Source: Nitriliruptoraceae bacterium
Lineage (GTDB): Bacteria; Actinomycetota; Nitriliruptoria; Nitriliruptorales; Nitriliruptoraceae
DNA length: 5,825 bases
Direction: 5' to 3'
Assembly (NCBI GenBank): GCA_003554005.1
Contig: PWEU01000380.1
Location: forward strand, 1 to 5,825
The notes under the pieces are model-generated. The model saw only the letters and a program-made list of their open reading frames with translations. It made no database searches and was not told the origin of the DNA. Below, in pieces: positions 1 through 5,707 of the stretch (position 1 is the stretch's first letter; every line of letters starts with the position of its first letter). The position numbers and the translations under genes are program-made.

Positions 1-380
1 AGGCCAAGTACGAGGCCGAGCAGAAGCAGAAGGAGGCGCGCAAGCGCCAGAGCCAGATCTCCGTCAAGGAGATCAAGATGCGCCCCAAGATCTCGGACAA
101 CGACTACGGCACCAAGTCCGGCCACGTCCGCCGCTTCCTGGAGGACGGCGCCAAGGTCCGGGCCTCCATCATGTTCCGTGGCCGTGAGATGACCCACACC
201 GAGCTCGGACTCCGGCTGCTCGACCGCCTGGCGGACGACATGAGCGAGCTCGCGACCGTCGAGGCCGCACCCAAGGTCGACGGTCGCAACATGGTGATGG
301 TGCTCGCGCCTCTGAAGGCCAAGCAGCCCAAGGACGACGGCGGCTCCGCTCCCGCGACCGACGACGCCCCGGCGTCCTGA
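1..380 (+). CDS. infC: Translation initiation factor IF-3, C-terminal part (5' end outside window)
   Basis: IF-3 binds the 30S subunit, keeps 50S from joining early and checks start-codon/initiator-tRNA pairing. The reading frame runs from base 3 without an in-frame start at its head, so the gene begins upstream of the window. The 125 visible residues begin in the lysine- and glutamate-rich interdomain linker (AKYEAEQKQKEARKRQ). They continue through the whole C-terminal domain, with KEIKMRP near visible residues 22-28, FRGREM at 58-63 and GRNMVMVLAP at 94-103. The N-terminal domain is missing only because of the window edge. The ATG at 78 is internal, since conserved sequence precedes it. 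After the conserved end there is a tail of about 20 residues rich in Ala, Asp and Pro, as many actinobacterial IF-3 proteins have. It heads the infC-rpmI-rplT operon, with rpmI 94 bases downstream. Identification is secure; the true start cannot be seen. Confidence 0.97.
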   Translation, partial: AKYEAEQKQKEARKRQSQISVKEIKMRPKISDNDYGTKSGHVRRFLEDGAKVRASIMFRGREMTHTELGLRLLDRLADDMSELATVEAAPKVDGRNMVMVLAPLKAKQPKDDGGSAPATDDAPAS

Positions 381-474
381 TCCACCCCCGGCAGCTGGCC
401 GAGGACCCGCATCGCCGCGTCGGAGACCACCGGCGCGGTCGCCTCCAGCCCTGCGAGACCACCGAGGTAGGACC

Positions 475-669
475 ATGCCAAAGCAGAAGACCCACAGCGG
501 GGCCAAGAAGCGCTTCCGCGTCACCCGCAACGGCAAGGTGATGTCGCGACAGAAGAACCGCGCCCACCTGCTCGGCCACAAGAGCTCCAGCCGCAAGCGC
601 CGCCTCGCAGGCGAGACCGAGATCGCGCCGCCCGACGCGCGCAAGGTCAAGAAGCTGCTCAACCGGTGA
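475..669 (+). CDS. rpmI: 50S ribosomal protein L35 (bL35)
   Basis: A 64-residue, strongly basic protein of normal L35 length. L35 is a small component of the large ribosomal subunit. The N-terminus MPKQKTHSGAKKRFRVT matches the family signature. The middle HLLGHKSSSRKRRL carries the usual His and Lys/Arg-rich rRNA-binding segment, and the end KVKKLLNR is typical. The ATG at 475 is fixed by the family N-terminus and by a Shine-Dalgarno sequence GAGGT at 464-468, six bases upstream. It lies between infC and rplT, the standard order, so co-transcription with both is expected. The 94-base gap before it shows no clear terminator or promoter. Confidence 0.98.
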   Translation: MPKQKTHSGAKKRFRVTRNGKVMSRQKNRAHLLGHKSSSRKRRLAGETEIAPPDARKVKKLLNR

Positions 670-743
670 GTCGCCGCTGAGCGACCCGCCGCCGGCCGTC
701 CCCGCACCGACGCCGGCACCCACGACCCACAAGGAGCACGACC

Positions 744-1112
744 ATGGCACGCGTCAAGGGTGGCGTCCACGCCAAGAAGGGCCACAAGGCGGTCCTCGAC
801 CGCGCGAAGGGCTACCGGGGCGCCCGCAGCCGCCGGTTCAAGGTCGCGAGCGAGGCCGTCGACCACGCCGGCAGGTACCAGTACGCCGACCGGCGCGCCC
901 GCAAGGGGGACTTCCGTCGGCTGTGGATCGCCCGCATCAACGCTGCGGCCCGGCAGGAGGGCCTGTCCTACAGCCGGTTGATGCACGGCCTCAAGCTCGC
1001 GGAGGTCGAGGTCGACCGCAAGAACCTCGCCGACCTGGCCGTCCACGACGCGGCGGCCTTCGCGGCGCTGGTCCAGGTCGCCAAGGACGCCATCGGCGAG
1101 GCCGCGGCCTGA
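744..1112 (+). CDS. rplT: 50S ribosomal protein L20 (bL20)
   Basis: L20 binds 23S rRNA directly and is needed early in 50S assembly; in several bacteria it also represses its own operon by binding mRNA. The protein has 122 residues, the usual length. It starts with the basic N-terminal extension MARVKGGVHAKKGHK, then AKGYRGARS (21-29), DRRARKGDFRRLWIARINAAAR (from residue 49; hallmark of the family) and LADLAVHDAAAFAALV (95-110). Gly replaces the more common Arg at residue 6, a variant I recall from some clostridial L20 proteins as well. The start is supported by AAGGAG at 731-736, seven bases before the ATG. The gap after rpmI is 74 bases; the next gene follows after only 13 bases. I could not recognise an L20-binding mRNA structure, which in known cases lies upstream of infC or rpmI. 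Confidence 0.98.
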   Translation: MARVKGGVHAKKGHKAVLDRAKGYRGARSRRFKVASEAVDHAGRYQYADRRARKGDFRRLWIARINAAARQEGLSYSRLMHGLKLAEVEVDRKNLADLAVHDAAAFAALVQVAKDAIGEAAA

Positions 1113-1125
1113 CCGCACGACGTCC

Positions 1126-1887
1126 GTGACGGCTGAACGCCAGGTACTCACCTCCACCCGCAACCCCCGTGTCCAGGCGGCGCGGGGGTTGCAGCGTGCG
1201 CGGGAGCGTCGCGCCCAGGGCCGCCACCTGGTCGAGGGGCCTCGCGCCGTGGCCGAGGCGCTGGCCGCCGGGGTGGTCGCGGAGCTGTTCGTGGTCGAGG
1301 GCGCGCCGGCCCCCGAGGGGGACGTGCCGGTCCACCGCGTCGCCGACCACGTCCTCGAGCACCTGTCCGACGCGACCACGCCGCAGGGCATCGTGGCCGT
1401 CGCCCGCACCGTGCCCTCCCACCTCGACGGGATCGGCGACGGGGTGATCGTCGTGCTCGACCGGGTCGCCGACCCGGGGAACGCCGGCACGATCCTGCGC
1501 ACCGCCGACGCGCTGGGCGCGGCGGCCGTGGTGCTCACCTCCGGCAGCGTCGATCCCTTCGCGCCGAAGACGGTGCGGGCCGCCGTCGGCTCGACCTACC
1601 ACCTGCCGGTGGTCACCGACGTCACGCTCGCCGAGGTCGTCGCGCACGCCCGAGCGACGCAGCGGCGGGTCGTGGGGCTGGACGCTGCCGGCGCCGAGGG
1701 GCTGGAGGCCCTGAGCGCCGCAGGCGGGCCGGTGTGCCTGGTGCTCGGCAACGAGGCCCACGGGCTCGATGCCGACATCGCCGCGTTGCTCGACACCACC
1801 GTGGCCATCGCGCTGCATCCCCGGGCCGAGTCCCTCAACGTGGCGGCGGCCGCCGCGATCGCGATCCACGCCGCCACGCGGCCCTGA
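1126..1887 (+). CDS. SpoU/TrmH-family RNA 2'-O-methyltransferase (TsnR-like)
   Basis: Predicted S-adenosylmethionine-dependent 2'-O-ribose methyltransferase of the SPOUT (trefoil-knot) superfamily, probably acting on 23S rRNA; the exact nucleotide cannot be told from sequence. It has 253 residues. Residues about 8-95 form the SpoU substrate-binding domain (STRNPRVQAAR, then HLVEGPRAVAEAL at 34-46, ending TPQGIVAVAR). Residues about 106-253 are the catalytic domain: motif 1 DPGNAGTILRTA at 116-127 (Asn119 and Arg125 kept), motif 2 LVLGNEAHGLD at 205-215, and motif 3 RAESLNVAAAAAI at 233-245. The Pro of the usual IPM segment before motif 3 is absent (IALHP here). The GTG at 1126 is the only sensible start: no other start codon precedes the conserved region. 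It has no Shine-Dalgarno sequence, so translation may depend on coupling to rplT, 13 bases upstream. A strong hairpin (1160-1192) lies in codons 12-23. The position after rplT matches tsnR of M. tuberculosis; ysgA of Bacillus, next to pheS, is a similar case. Confidence 0.92.
   Translation: MTAERQVLTSTRNPRVQAARGLQRARERRAQGRHLVEGPRAVAEALAAGVVAELFVVEGAPAPEGDVPVHRVADHVLEHLSDATTPQGIVAVARTVPSHLDGIGDGVIVVLDRVADPGNAGTILRTADALGAAAVVLTSGSVDPFAPKTVRAAVGSTYHLPVVTDVTLAEVVAHARATQRRVVGLDAAGAEGLEALSAAGGPVCLVLGNEAHGLDADIAALLDTTVAIALHPRAESLNVAAAAAIAIHAATRP
1160..1192 (+). promoter_or_regulatory. Strong GC-rich hairpin inside the methyltransferase start region
   Basis: A perfect 10-base inverted repeat, GCAACCCCCG at 1160-1169 and CGGGGGTTGC at 1183-1192. 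Inside it, T1170-G1182, G1171-C1181, T1172-G1180 and C1173-G1179 can extend the stem to 14 pairs including two wobbles, leaving a five-base loop at 1174-1178. There is no T-tract after it, so it is not a standard intrinsic terminator. It begins 48 bases after the rplT stop and 35 bases into the methyltransferase gene. It could lower read-through from the ribosomal protein genes or slow translation of the methyltransferase. It may also be a by-product of the conserved coding sequence RNPRVQAARGLQ. The structure is seen; the role is inferred. Confidence 0.5.
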
Positions 1888-1888
1888 G

Positions 1889-1905
1889 CTGGCCGGCCGG
1901 GCCAG
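1889..1905 (+). other. Short inverted repeat after the methyltransferase stop; otherwise featureless gap before pheS
   Basis: Immediately after the TGA at 1885-1887, CTGGCC (1889-1894) and GGCCAG (1900-1905) can form a six-pair stem with a five-base loop. No T-tract follows, so any terminator role is weak. The rest of the 118-base gap (1888-2005) has GGCCGG-type self-complementary stretches expected at this GC content. A TACCCT at 1924-1929 resembles a -10 box, but no matching -35 sequence is found. The gap has no Phe codons and no T-box signature, so no Phe-sensing leader is visible. Confidence 0.25.
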
Positions 1906-1992
1906 GGCAGGCAGCCGGGCGTCTACCCTGCGGACGGCCGACGGCCGGCCCACGCCATCCGACGACCGGCCACCGACGGCACCAGCAACGTG

Positions 1993-1999
1993 AGGAAGG
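1993..1999 (+). promoter_or_regulatory. Ribosome binding site fixing the GTG start of pheS
   Basis: AGGAAGG lies six bases before the GTG at 2006. It is the only purine-rich Shine-Dalgarno-like sequence near the start, and it selects GTG 2006 as the start codon, in agreement with the expected PheS N-terminal length. Confidence 0.75.
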
Positions 2000-2005
2000 C
2001 ACACC

Positions 2006-3007
2006 GTGAGCACGCTCGACGAGCTGCGCGAGAGAGCGTTGGCCGCCATCGCCGACGCCCACGACCTCGACGCCCTGGACCAGGTCCGCGTCACCTTCAC
2101 CGGCAAGCGGTCGGAGCTGGCCGGCGTGCAGGCGACGATGCGTGACCTCGACGCCGAGGGCCGCAAGGCGCTCGGTCAGCAGCTCAACGCCTTCCGGGCC
2201 GCGTTCCAGGACGCCTTCGACGCCCGCCAGCGCGCGCTCGGCGAGGCCGCGCTCGCCGCTCGCCTGGAGTCCGAGCGCCTCGATCTGACCCTGCCACCTC
2301 GCCGTCTGCCTCCGGGGCGTCCCCACCTGCTGACCCAGGTGGAGGAGGAGATGCTGGCGGTGTTCATCGGCATGGGCTTCCGGGTCGCCGAGGGCCCCGA
2401 GGCCGAGTCGGGCGCGTACAACTTCGACCTGCTCAACATCGAGCCCGATCACCCCGCCCGCCAGGAGATGGACACGATCTACGTCGACGGCTACGAGGAC
2501 GTGGTGCTGCGGACCCACACCTCGCCGGTCCAGGCCCGGGTGATGACGACCCAGGCGCCGCCGATCGCCGTGGTGGTGCCCGGGCGGACCTACCGCGCCG
2601 ATGCCGTGGACGCGACCCACTCGCCGGTGTTCAGCCAGATCGAGGGGCTCTACGTCGACGAGCACGTGACGATGGCCGATCTGCGCGGCACCCTGCTGGC
2701 CTTCGCCCGTGCCCTGTTCGGCTCGGACCGCGACATCCGGCTCCGGCCCTCCTTCTTCCCCTTCACCGAGCCGAGCGCCGAGGTGGACGTCTCCTTCCAC
2801 GGTCCCGGTGGCCACCACGGCTGGCTGGAGATCCTCGGGGCGGGGATGGTCGATCCCAACGTGCTCGAGATGTGCGGGATCGACCCTGAGCGCTACTCCG
2901 GTTTCGCCTTCGGCATCGGGATCGAGCGGGTGGCGATGCTGCGCCACGGCGTCCGCGACATCCGTGAACTGTTCGAGGCCGATGCCCGCTTCCTCGCTCG
3001 CTTCTGA
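2006..3007 (+). CDS. pheS: Phenylalanine--tRNA ligase alpha subunit
   Basis: Catalytic subunit of the cytoplasmic (alpha-beta)2 class II enzyme that joins phenylalanine to tRNA-Phe using ATP. The protein has 333 residues, normal for the bacterial alpha subunit. Residues 1-95 are the charged helical N-terminal arm that contacts tRNA; the catalytic core follows. Visible landmarks are GPEAESGAYNFDLL (130-143), HTSPVQAR (171-178), motif 2 RTYRADAVDATHSPVF (194-209), QIEG (211-214), RPSFFPFTEP (247-256) and motif 3 GFAFGIGIERVAML (299-312). Residues matching the Phe pocket known from the Thermus enzyme are present: His171, Ser173, Gln176, Gln211, Glu213, Phe251, Phe253, Ala301 and Gly303. Ser210 stands where most PheS proteins have His (FHQ.EG), and Asp283 replaces the common His in GMVHPNVL. 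The GTG start at 2006 has a good Shine-Dalgarno sequence. pheT lies 90 bases downstream, almost certainly in the same transcript. Confidence 0.98.
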   Translation: MSTLDELRERALAAIADAHDLDALDQVRVTFTGKRSELAGVQATMRDLDAEGRKALGQQLNAFRAAFQDAFDARQRALGEAALAARLESERLDLTLPPRRLPPGRPHLLTQVEEEMLAVFIGMGFRVAEGPEAESGAYNFDLLNIEPDHPARQEMDTIYVDGYEDVVLRTHTSPVQARVMTTQAPPIAVVVPGRTYRADAVDATHSPVFSQIEGLYVDEHVTMADLRGTLLAFARALFGSDRDIRLRPSFFPFTEPSAEVDVSFHGPGGHHGWLEILGAGMVDPNVLEMCGIDPERYSGFAFGIGIERVAMLRHGVRDIRELFEADARFLARF

Positions 3008-3026
3008 CCGACGCCGGGCCCGGGCC

Positions 3027-3044
3027 GCCGTCGCCGTCGCCGTC
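3027..3044 (+). repeat. GCCGTC hexanucleotide, three tandem copies, in the pheS-pheT gap
   Basis: Three perfect tandem copies of GCCGTC lie in the 90-base spacer between pheS and pheT, next to a GC palindrome GCCCGGGC at 3018-3025. The rest of the spacer has no clear terminator or promoter before the pheT ribosome binding site. No function is evident; it looks like a short slippage product in non-coding sequence. Confidence 0.8.
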
Positions 3045-3085
3045 GCGACGCACGGGCCGGAGCCGCCGGGCCGCACTACCGATGG

Positions 3086-3091
3086 GGAGGT
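3086..3091 (+). promoter_or_regulatory. Ribosome binding site fixing the GTG start of pheT
   Basis: GGAGGT, a full-strength Shine-Dalgarno core, ends six bases before the GTG at 3098. It chooses this start over in-frame alternatives and agrees with the PheT N-terminus beginning MKLPLSWLK. Confidence 0.85.
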
Positions 3092-3097
3092 CCACCC

Positions 3098-5650
3098 GTG
3101 AAGCTGCCGCTGTCCTGGCTGAAGACCCTGGTCGAGTTCGACCTCGGCGTCGAGGAACTGGTCGAGGTCATGAGCCACTCCGGCCTGGAGGGGGAGGACG
3201 TCACCACCCCGGGTGCCGGTGCCGCGGGCATCCGCACCGCCCGCGTCCTGCACTTCGAGCCCCACCCGGATGCCGACAAGCTGCGGTTCGTGCGGGTGAC
3301 CGGCGACGGCGGGGACGGCGAGGTGGAGGGCGTCTGCGGCGCAGCGAACTTCGAGGTCGGCGACGTGGTCGCCCACGCGCTGCCCGGCGGGCACGTGCCC
3401 GGGGTGACCGGGCCCGACGGCGCCAAGGGCCTGGACCTGTCGTCGCGGCAGATCCGGGGTCTGACCTCCCACGGCATGCTGGCCTCGCCCAAGGAGCTCG
3501 AGCTTGGCGAGGACGCCGGCGGGATCCTGGTCCTGCCACCGGACACGCCGCTGGGCGCCTCCCTCGACGACCTGATCCCCGTCGGCGAACCCGTGATCGA
3601 GATCGCGGTCCAGGCCGACCGGGGCGACCACCTGTCGATGCTGGGTGTGGCCCGGGACCTCGCCGCCATCCTCGACACCACCTGGCGCGCGCCCGAGGTG
3701 CCGGACCGGCCCAGCGCAGAGAGCATCCCCGTGCGGCTGCGCACCGACGGGTGCGCGTCCTTCCACACCTGGGTGCTGGAGGACGTGACGATCGGCGGCT
3801 CCCCACTGTGGCTGCGCCAGCGCCTCACCCAGTCCGGCATGCGTCCGATCGACGTCGTCGTCGACGTGACCAACCTGGTCATGCTGGAGCTCGGCCAGCC
3901 CCTGCACGCCTTCGACCTGGACCGCATCGGCGGACCGTCGCTGACCGTGCGCGAGGCCGCCGACGGCGAGCGGCTGGTCACCCTCGACGACGTCGAGCGG
4001 ACCCTGGCCGCCGGTGATCTGGTGATCGACGACGCCGACCACCCGATCAGCCTCGCCGGGGTGATGGGTGGGTTGGACACCGAGGTGGTGGCCGACACCC
4101 GGCGCGTGCTGCTCGAGGCCGCGGTCTGGGAGCCGACCACGATCCGGCGCACGTCGCGCCGTCTCGGGCTCACCAGCGAGGCGAGCACGAGGTTCGAGCG
4201 CGCCGTCGACCCGGCGGGCGCGGCGCGGGCGGTGGCCAGGGCTGCGGACCTCCTGGTCTCGCTGGCCAGCGCGGCGGCGACGGGCAGCGACGTGGTGGCG
4301 AGGGAGCCGGCACCGGCCTGGGCACAGCGCCCGAGTGTGCGGCTGGACCCCGCCAGGGTGCGCCGCACCCTCGCGGTCGACCTGGCCGACGATGTCCAGG
4401 TCGCGCTGCTGGAGCGGGCCGGGGCCACCGTCGCCCCGATGGATGACGCGGGCGGGTCGGCGGATGGCGCCGGGTTGTCGGATGGCGCCGGGTCGGCTGC
4501 GGGGCACCTCGACGTCACCCCACCCACCTGGCGCCGCGACCTGGGACGCCAGGCCGACCTCACCGAGGAGATCGCCCGGCTCCACGGCTACGACAACATC
4601 CCCGATCACCTGCCATCCCTACCGACCACCGGCGGACTGACCCCCAGCCAACGGGCCGAGCGCACCGCCCGGGACCTGGCCCTGGCCGGCGGGTTCCACG
4701 AGGCCAAGACCCGTCCCTTCGTCGGCCCGCGGGCGTTCGCCGGGGGGCTGCCCTCCGACGGTCGGGTACTGCTGGCCAACCCGCTCGCCCAGGACGCCGC
4801 TGCGATGCGCCCCTCCCTGCTGGAGGGGCTCCTGCAGGCGGTCCGGCACAACCACGGCCAGGGTCGTCCGGGTGTGGCCCTGACCGAGCTCGGGCGGTGC
4901 TTCCGGCCTGTCGATGATCCGCTCGGCACGGCGCTCGATGCGGTGATCGGTCCCAGGTGGCGGTGGACCGCCCCCGCGGGTGAGCCCATCCCGCTGCAGC
5001 CGCGGGTCCTGGCGCTGGCAGCCCAGGGGCGCAAGCTCGGCGAGGGGTGGCTGGACACCGAGGCCACCTGGTCGGTGTGGGACGTGCTCGACGTGCTCGA
5101 CCGCGTGGCCCGCCGCCTCGCCCCGCCCGAAGATCCCACCTGGCAGCTGGAACGCCACGCCATCACCCGGGAGGGGTTCCACCCGGGCCGCACCGCCGCG
5201 CTGGTGCTCCAGGGCCAGGAGGTCGGCGTCGTCGGGCAGCTGCACCCGGAGGAGGCGGAGCGGCGCGACCTCCCCGAGCCGGTCGTGGTGGGGGAGCTGC
5301 TGCTGGAGCCGTTCCTCGCGGTGACGCCGGAGGCCGGGCACCGGCCGGTGCCGGCCCGGACCCTGGTCCGCCACCCGGCGATGACCGTGGACGTCGCGCT
5401 GGTCGCCGACGACGAGGTGACCTACGCCACCCTGGAGCGGACCGTCCGGCTGGCGGTCGGGCCATTGCTGGATGAGCTGTGGTTCTTCGACGAGTACCGC
5501 GGCGCGCAGGTCGGCGAAGGTCGGCGCAGCGTCGCGATGCGGCTCAGGCTCCAGGACCCCGCGCGCCAGCTCACCGACGCCGACGCGGAGGCGGTCATCG
5601 AGTCGGTGGCGACCGCGGCCGCGGGCGTCGGTGCGGCCCTGCGCCGCTGA
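3098..5650 (+). CDS. pheT: Phenylalanine--tRNA ligase beta subunit
   Basis: Non-catalytic beta subunit that binds tRNA-Phe and removes tyrosine mischarged onto it. It has 850 residues, slightly longer than the usual 790-840. In order: MKLPLSWLK N-terminus; EMAP-like tRNA-binding domain at about 40-155 (HPDADKLRFVRV at 56-67, SHGMLASPKEL at 124-134); B3/B4 editing domain at about 205-400 (RPIDVVVDVTN from 249, GQPLHAFD 266-273, LAGVMGG 319-325, TSEASTRFERAVDP 359-372); B5 domain at about 410-480 ending PPTWRRDL (475-482); catalytic-like core at about 485-745 (EEIARLHGYDNIP 490-502, NPLAQDAAAMRPSLL 561-575, ELGRCF 597-602); and the ferredoxin-fold anticodon-binding domain at about 755-850. His270 and Glu340 sit where editing-site His and Glu are expected, so editing looks intact. 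The B5 domain carries an extra Gly/Ala/Asp/Ser-rich loop (449-469) encoded by an 18-base repeat. No frameshift or truncation is seen. Confidence 0.98.
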   Translation: MKLPLSWLKTLVEFDLGVEELVEVMSHSGLEGEDVTTPGAGAAGIRTARVLHFEPHPDADKLRFVRVTGDGGDGEVEGVCGAANFEVGDVVAHALPGGHVPGVTGPDGAKGLDLSSRQIRGLTSHGMLASPKELELGEDAGGILVLPPDTPLGASLDDLIPVGEPVIEIAVQADRGDHLSMLGVARDLAAILDTTWRAPEVPDRPSAESIPVRLRTDGCASFHTWVLEDVTIGGSPLWLRQRLTQSGMRPIDVVVDVTNLVMLELGQPLHAFDLDRIGGPSLTVREAADGERLVTLDDVERTLAAGDLVIDDADHPISLAGVMGGLDTEVVADTRRVLLEAAVWEPTTIRRTSRRLGLTSEASTRFERAVDPAGAARAVARAADLLVSLASAAATGSDVVAREPAPAWAQRPSVRLDPARVRRTLAVDLADDVQVALLERAGATVAPMDDAGGSADGAGLSDGAGSAAGHLDVTPPTWRRDLGRQADLTEEIARLHGYDNIPDHLPSLPTTGGLTPSQRAERTARDLALAGGFHEAKTRPFVGPRAFAGGLPSDGRVLLANPLAQDAAAMRPSLLEGLLQAVRHNHGQGRPGVALTELGRCFRPVDDPLGTALDAVIGPRWRWTAPAGEPIPLQPRVLALAAQGRKLGEGWLDTEATWSVWDVLDVLDRVARRLAPPEDPTWQLERHAITREGFHPGRTAALVLQGQEVGVVGQLHPEEAERRDLPEPVVVGELLLEPFLAVTPEAGHRPVPARTLVRHPAMTVDVALVADDEVTYATLERTVRLAVGPLLDELWFFDEYRGAQVGEGRRSVAMRLRLQDPARQLTDADAEAVIESVATAAAGVGAALRR
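4461..4493 (+). repeat. 18-base-period tandem duplication within pheT (B5 domain loop)
   Basis: The 15-base sequence CGGATGGCGCCGGGT occurs at 4461-4475 and again, identical, at 4479-4493, a period of 18 bases or six codons. The encoded loop reads SADGAG-LSDGAG-SAAG (residues 454-469). A weaker, diverged copy may precede it from about 4441 (GGATGACGCGGG). The unit is a multiple of three, so the frame is kept. It lies between the strand ending AGATVAPM and HLDVTPPTWRRDL, where related proteins usually have a short turn. Confidence 0.85.
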
Positions 5651-5707
5651 CGTGGTTGCCTGCGGGGCTCGGCCGCGATGACCGGCGGACGCAGAGGGGG
5701 AACGGTG

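Noticed and set aside
1924..1929. TACCCT as a -10 promoter box for pheS
   Set aside because: No sequence resembling a -35 element is found at the proper distance (around 1900-1906), and TANNNT alone is too weak.
1888..2005. Possible Phe-responsive leader (T-box or attenuator peptide) before pheS
   Set aside because: The gap contains no TTC or TTT codon, no T-box consensus and no terminator with a T-tract.
3082..4017. A 311-codon + strand frame starting just before pheT
   Set aside because: It overlaps the first third of pheT in another frame and gives an Arg/Gly/Pro-rich product with no recognisable domain; PheT is clearly the real gene here.
1835..4609. A 924-codon open frame on the minus strand, longer than pheT itself
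   Set aside because: It lies opposite the methyltransferase end, pheS and much of pheT, whose products are unmistakable. Its translation is low-complexity Arg/Gly/His/Asp-rich with no domain. Long antisense frames are a normal by-product of high GC content at third codon positions.
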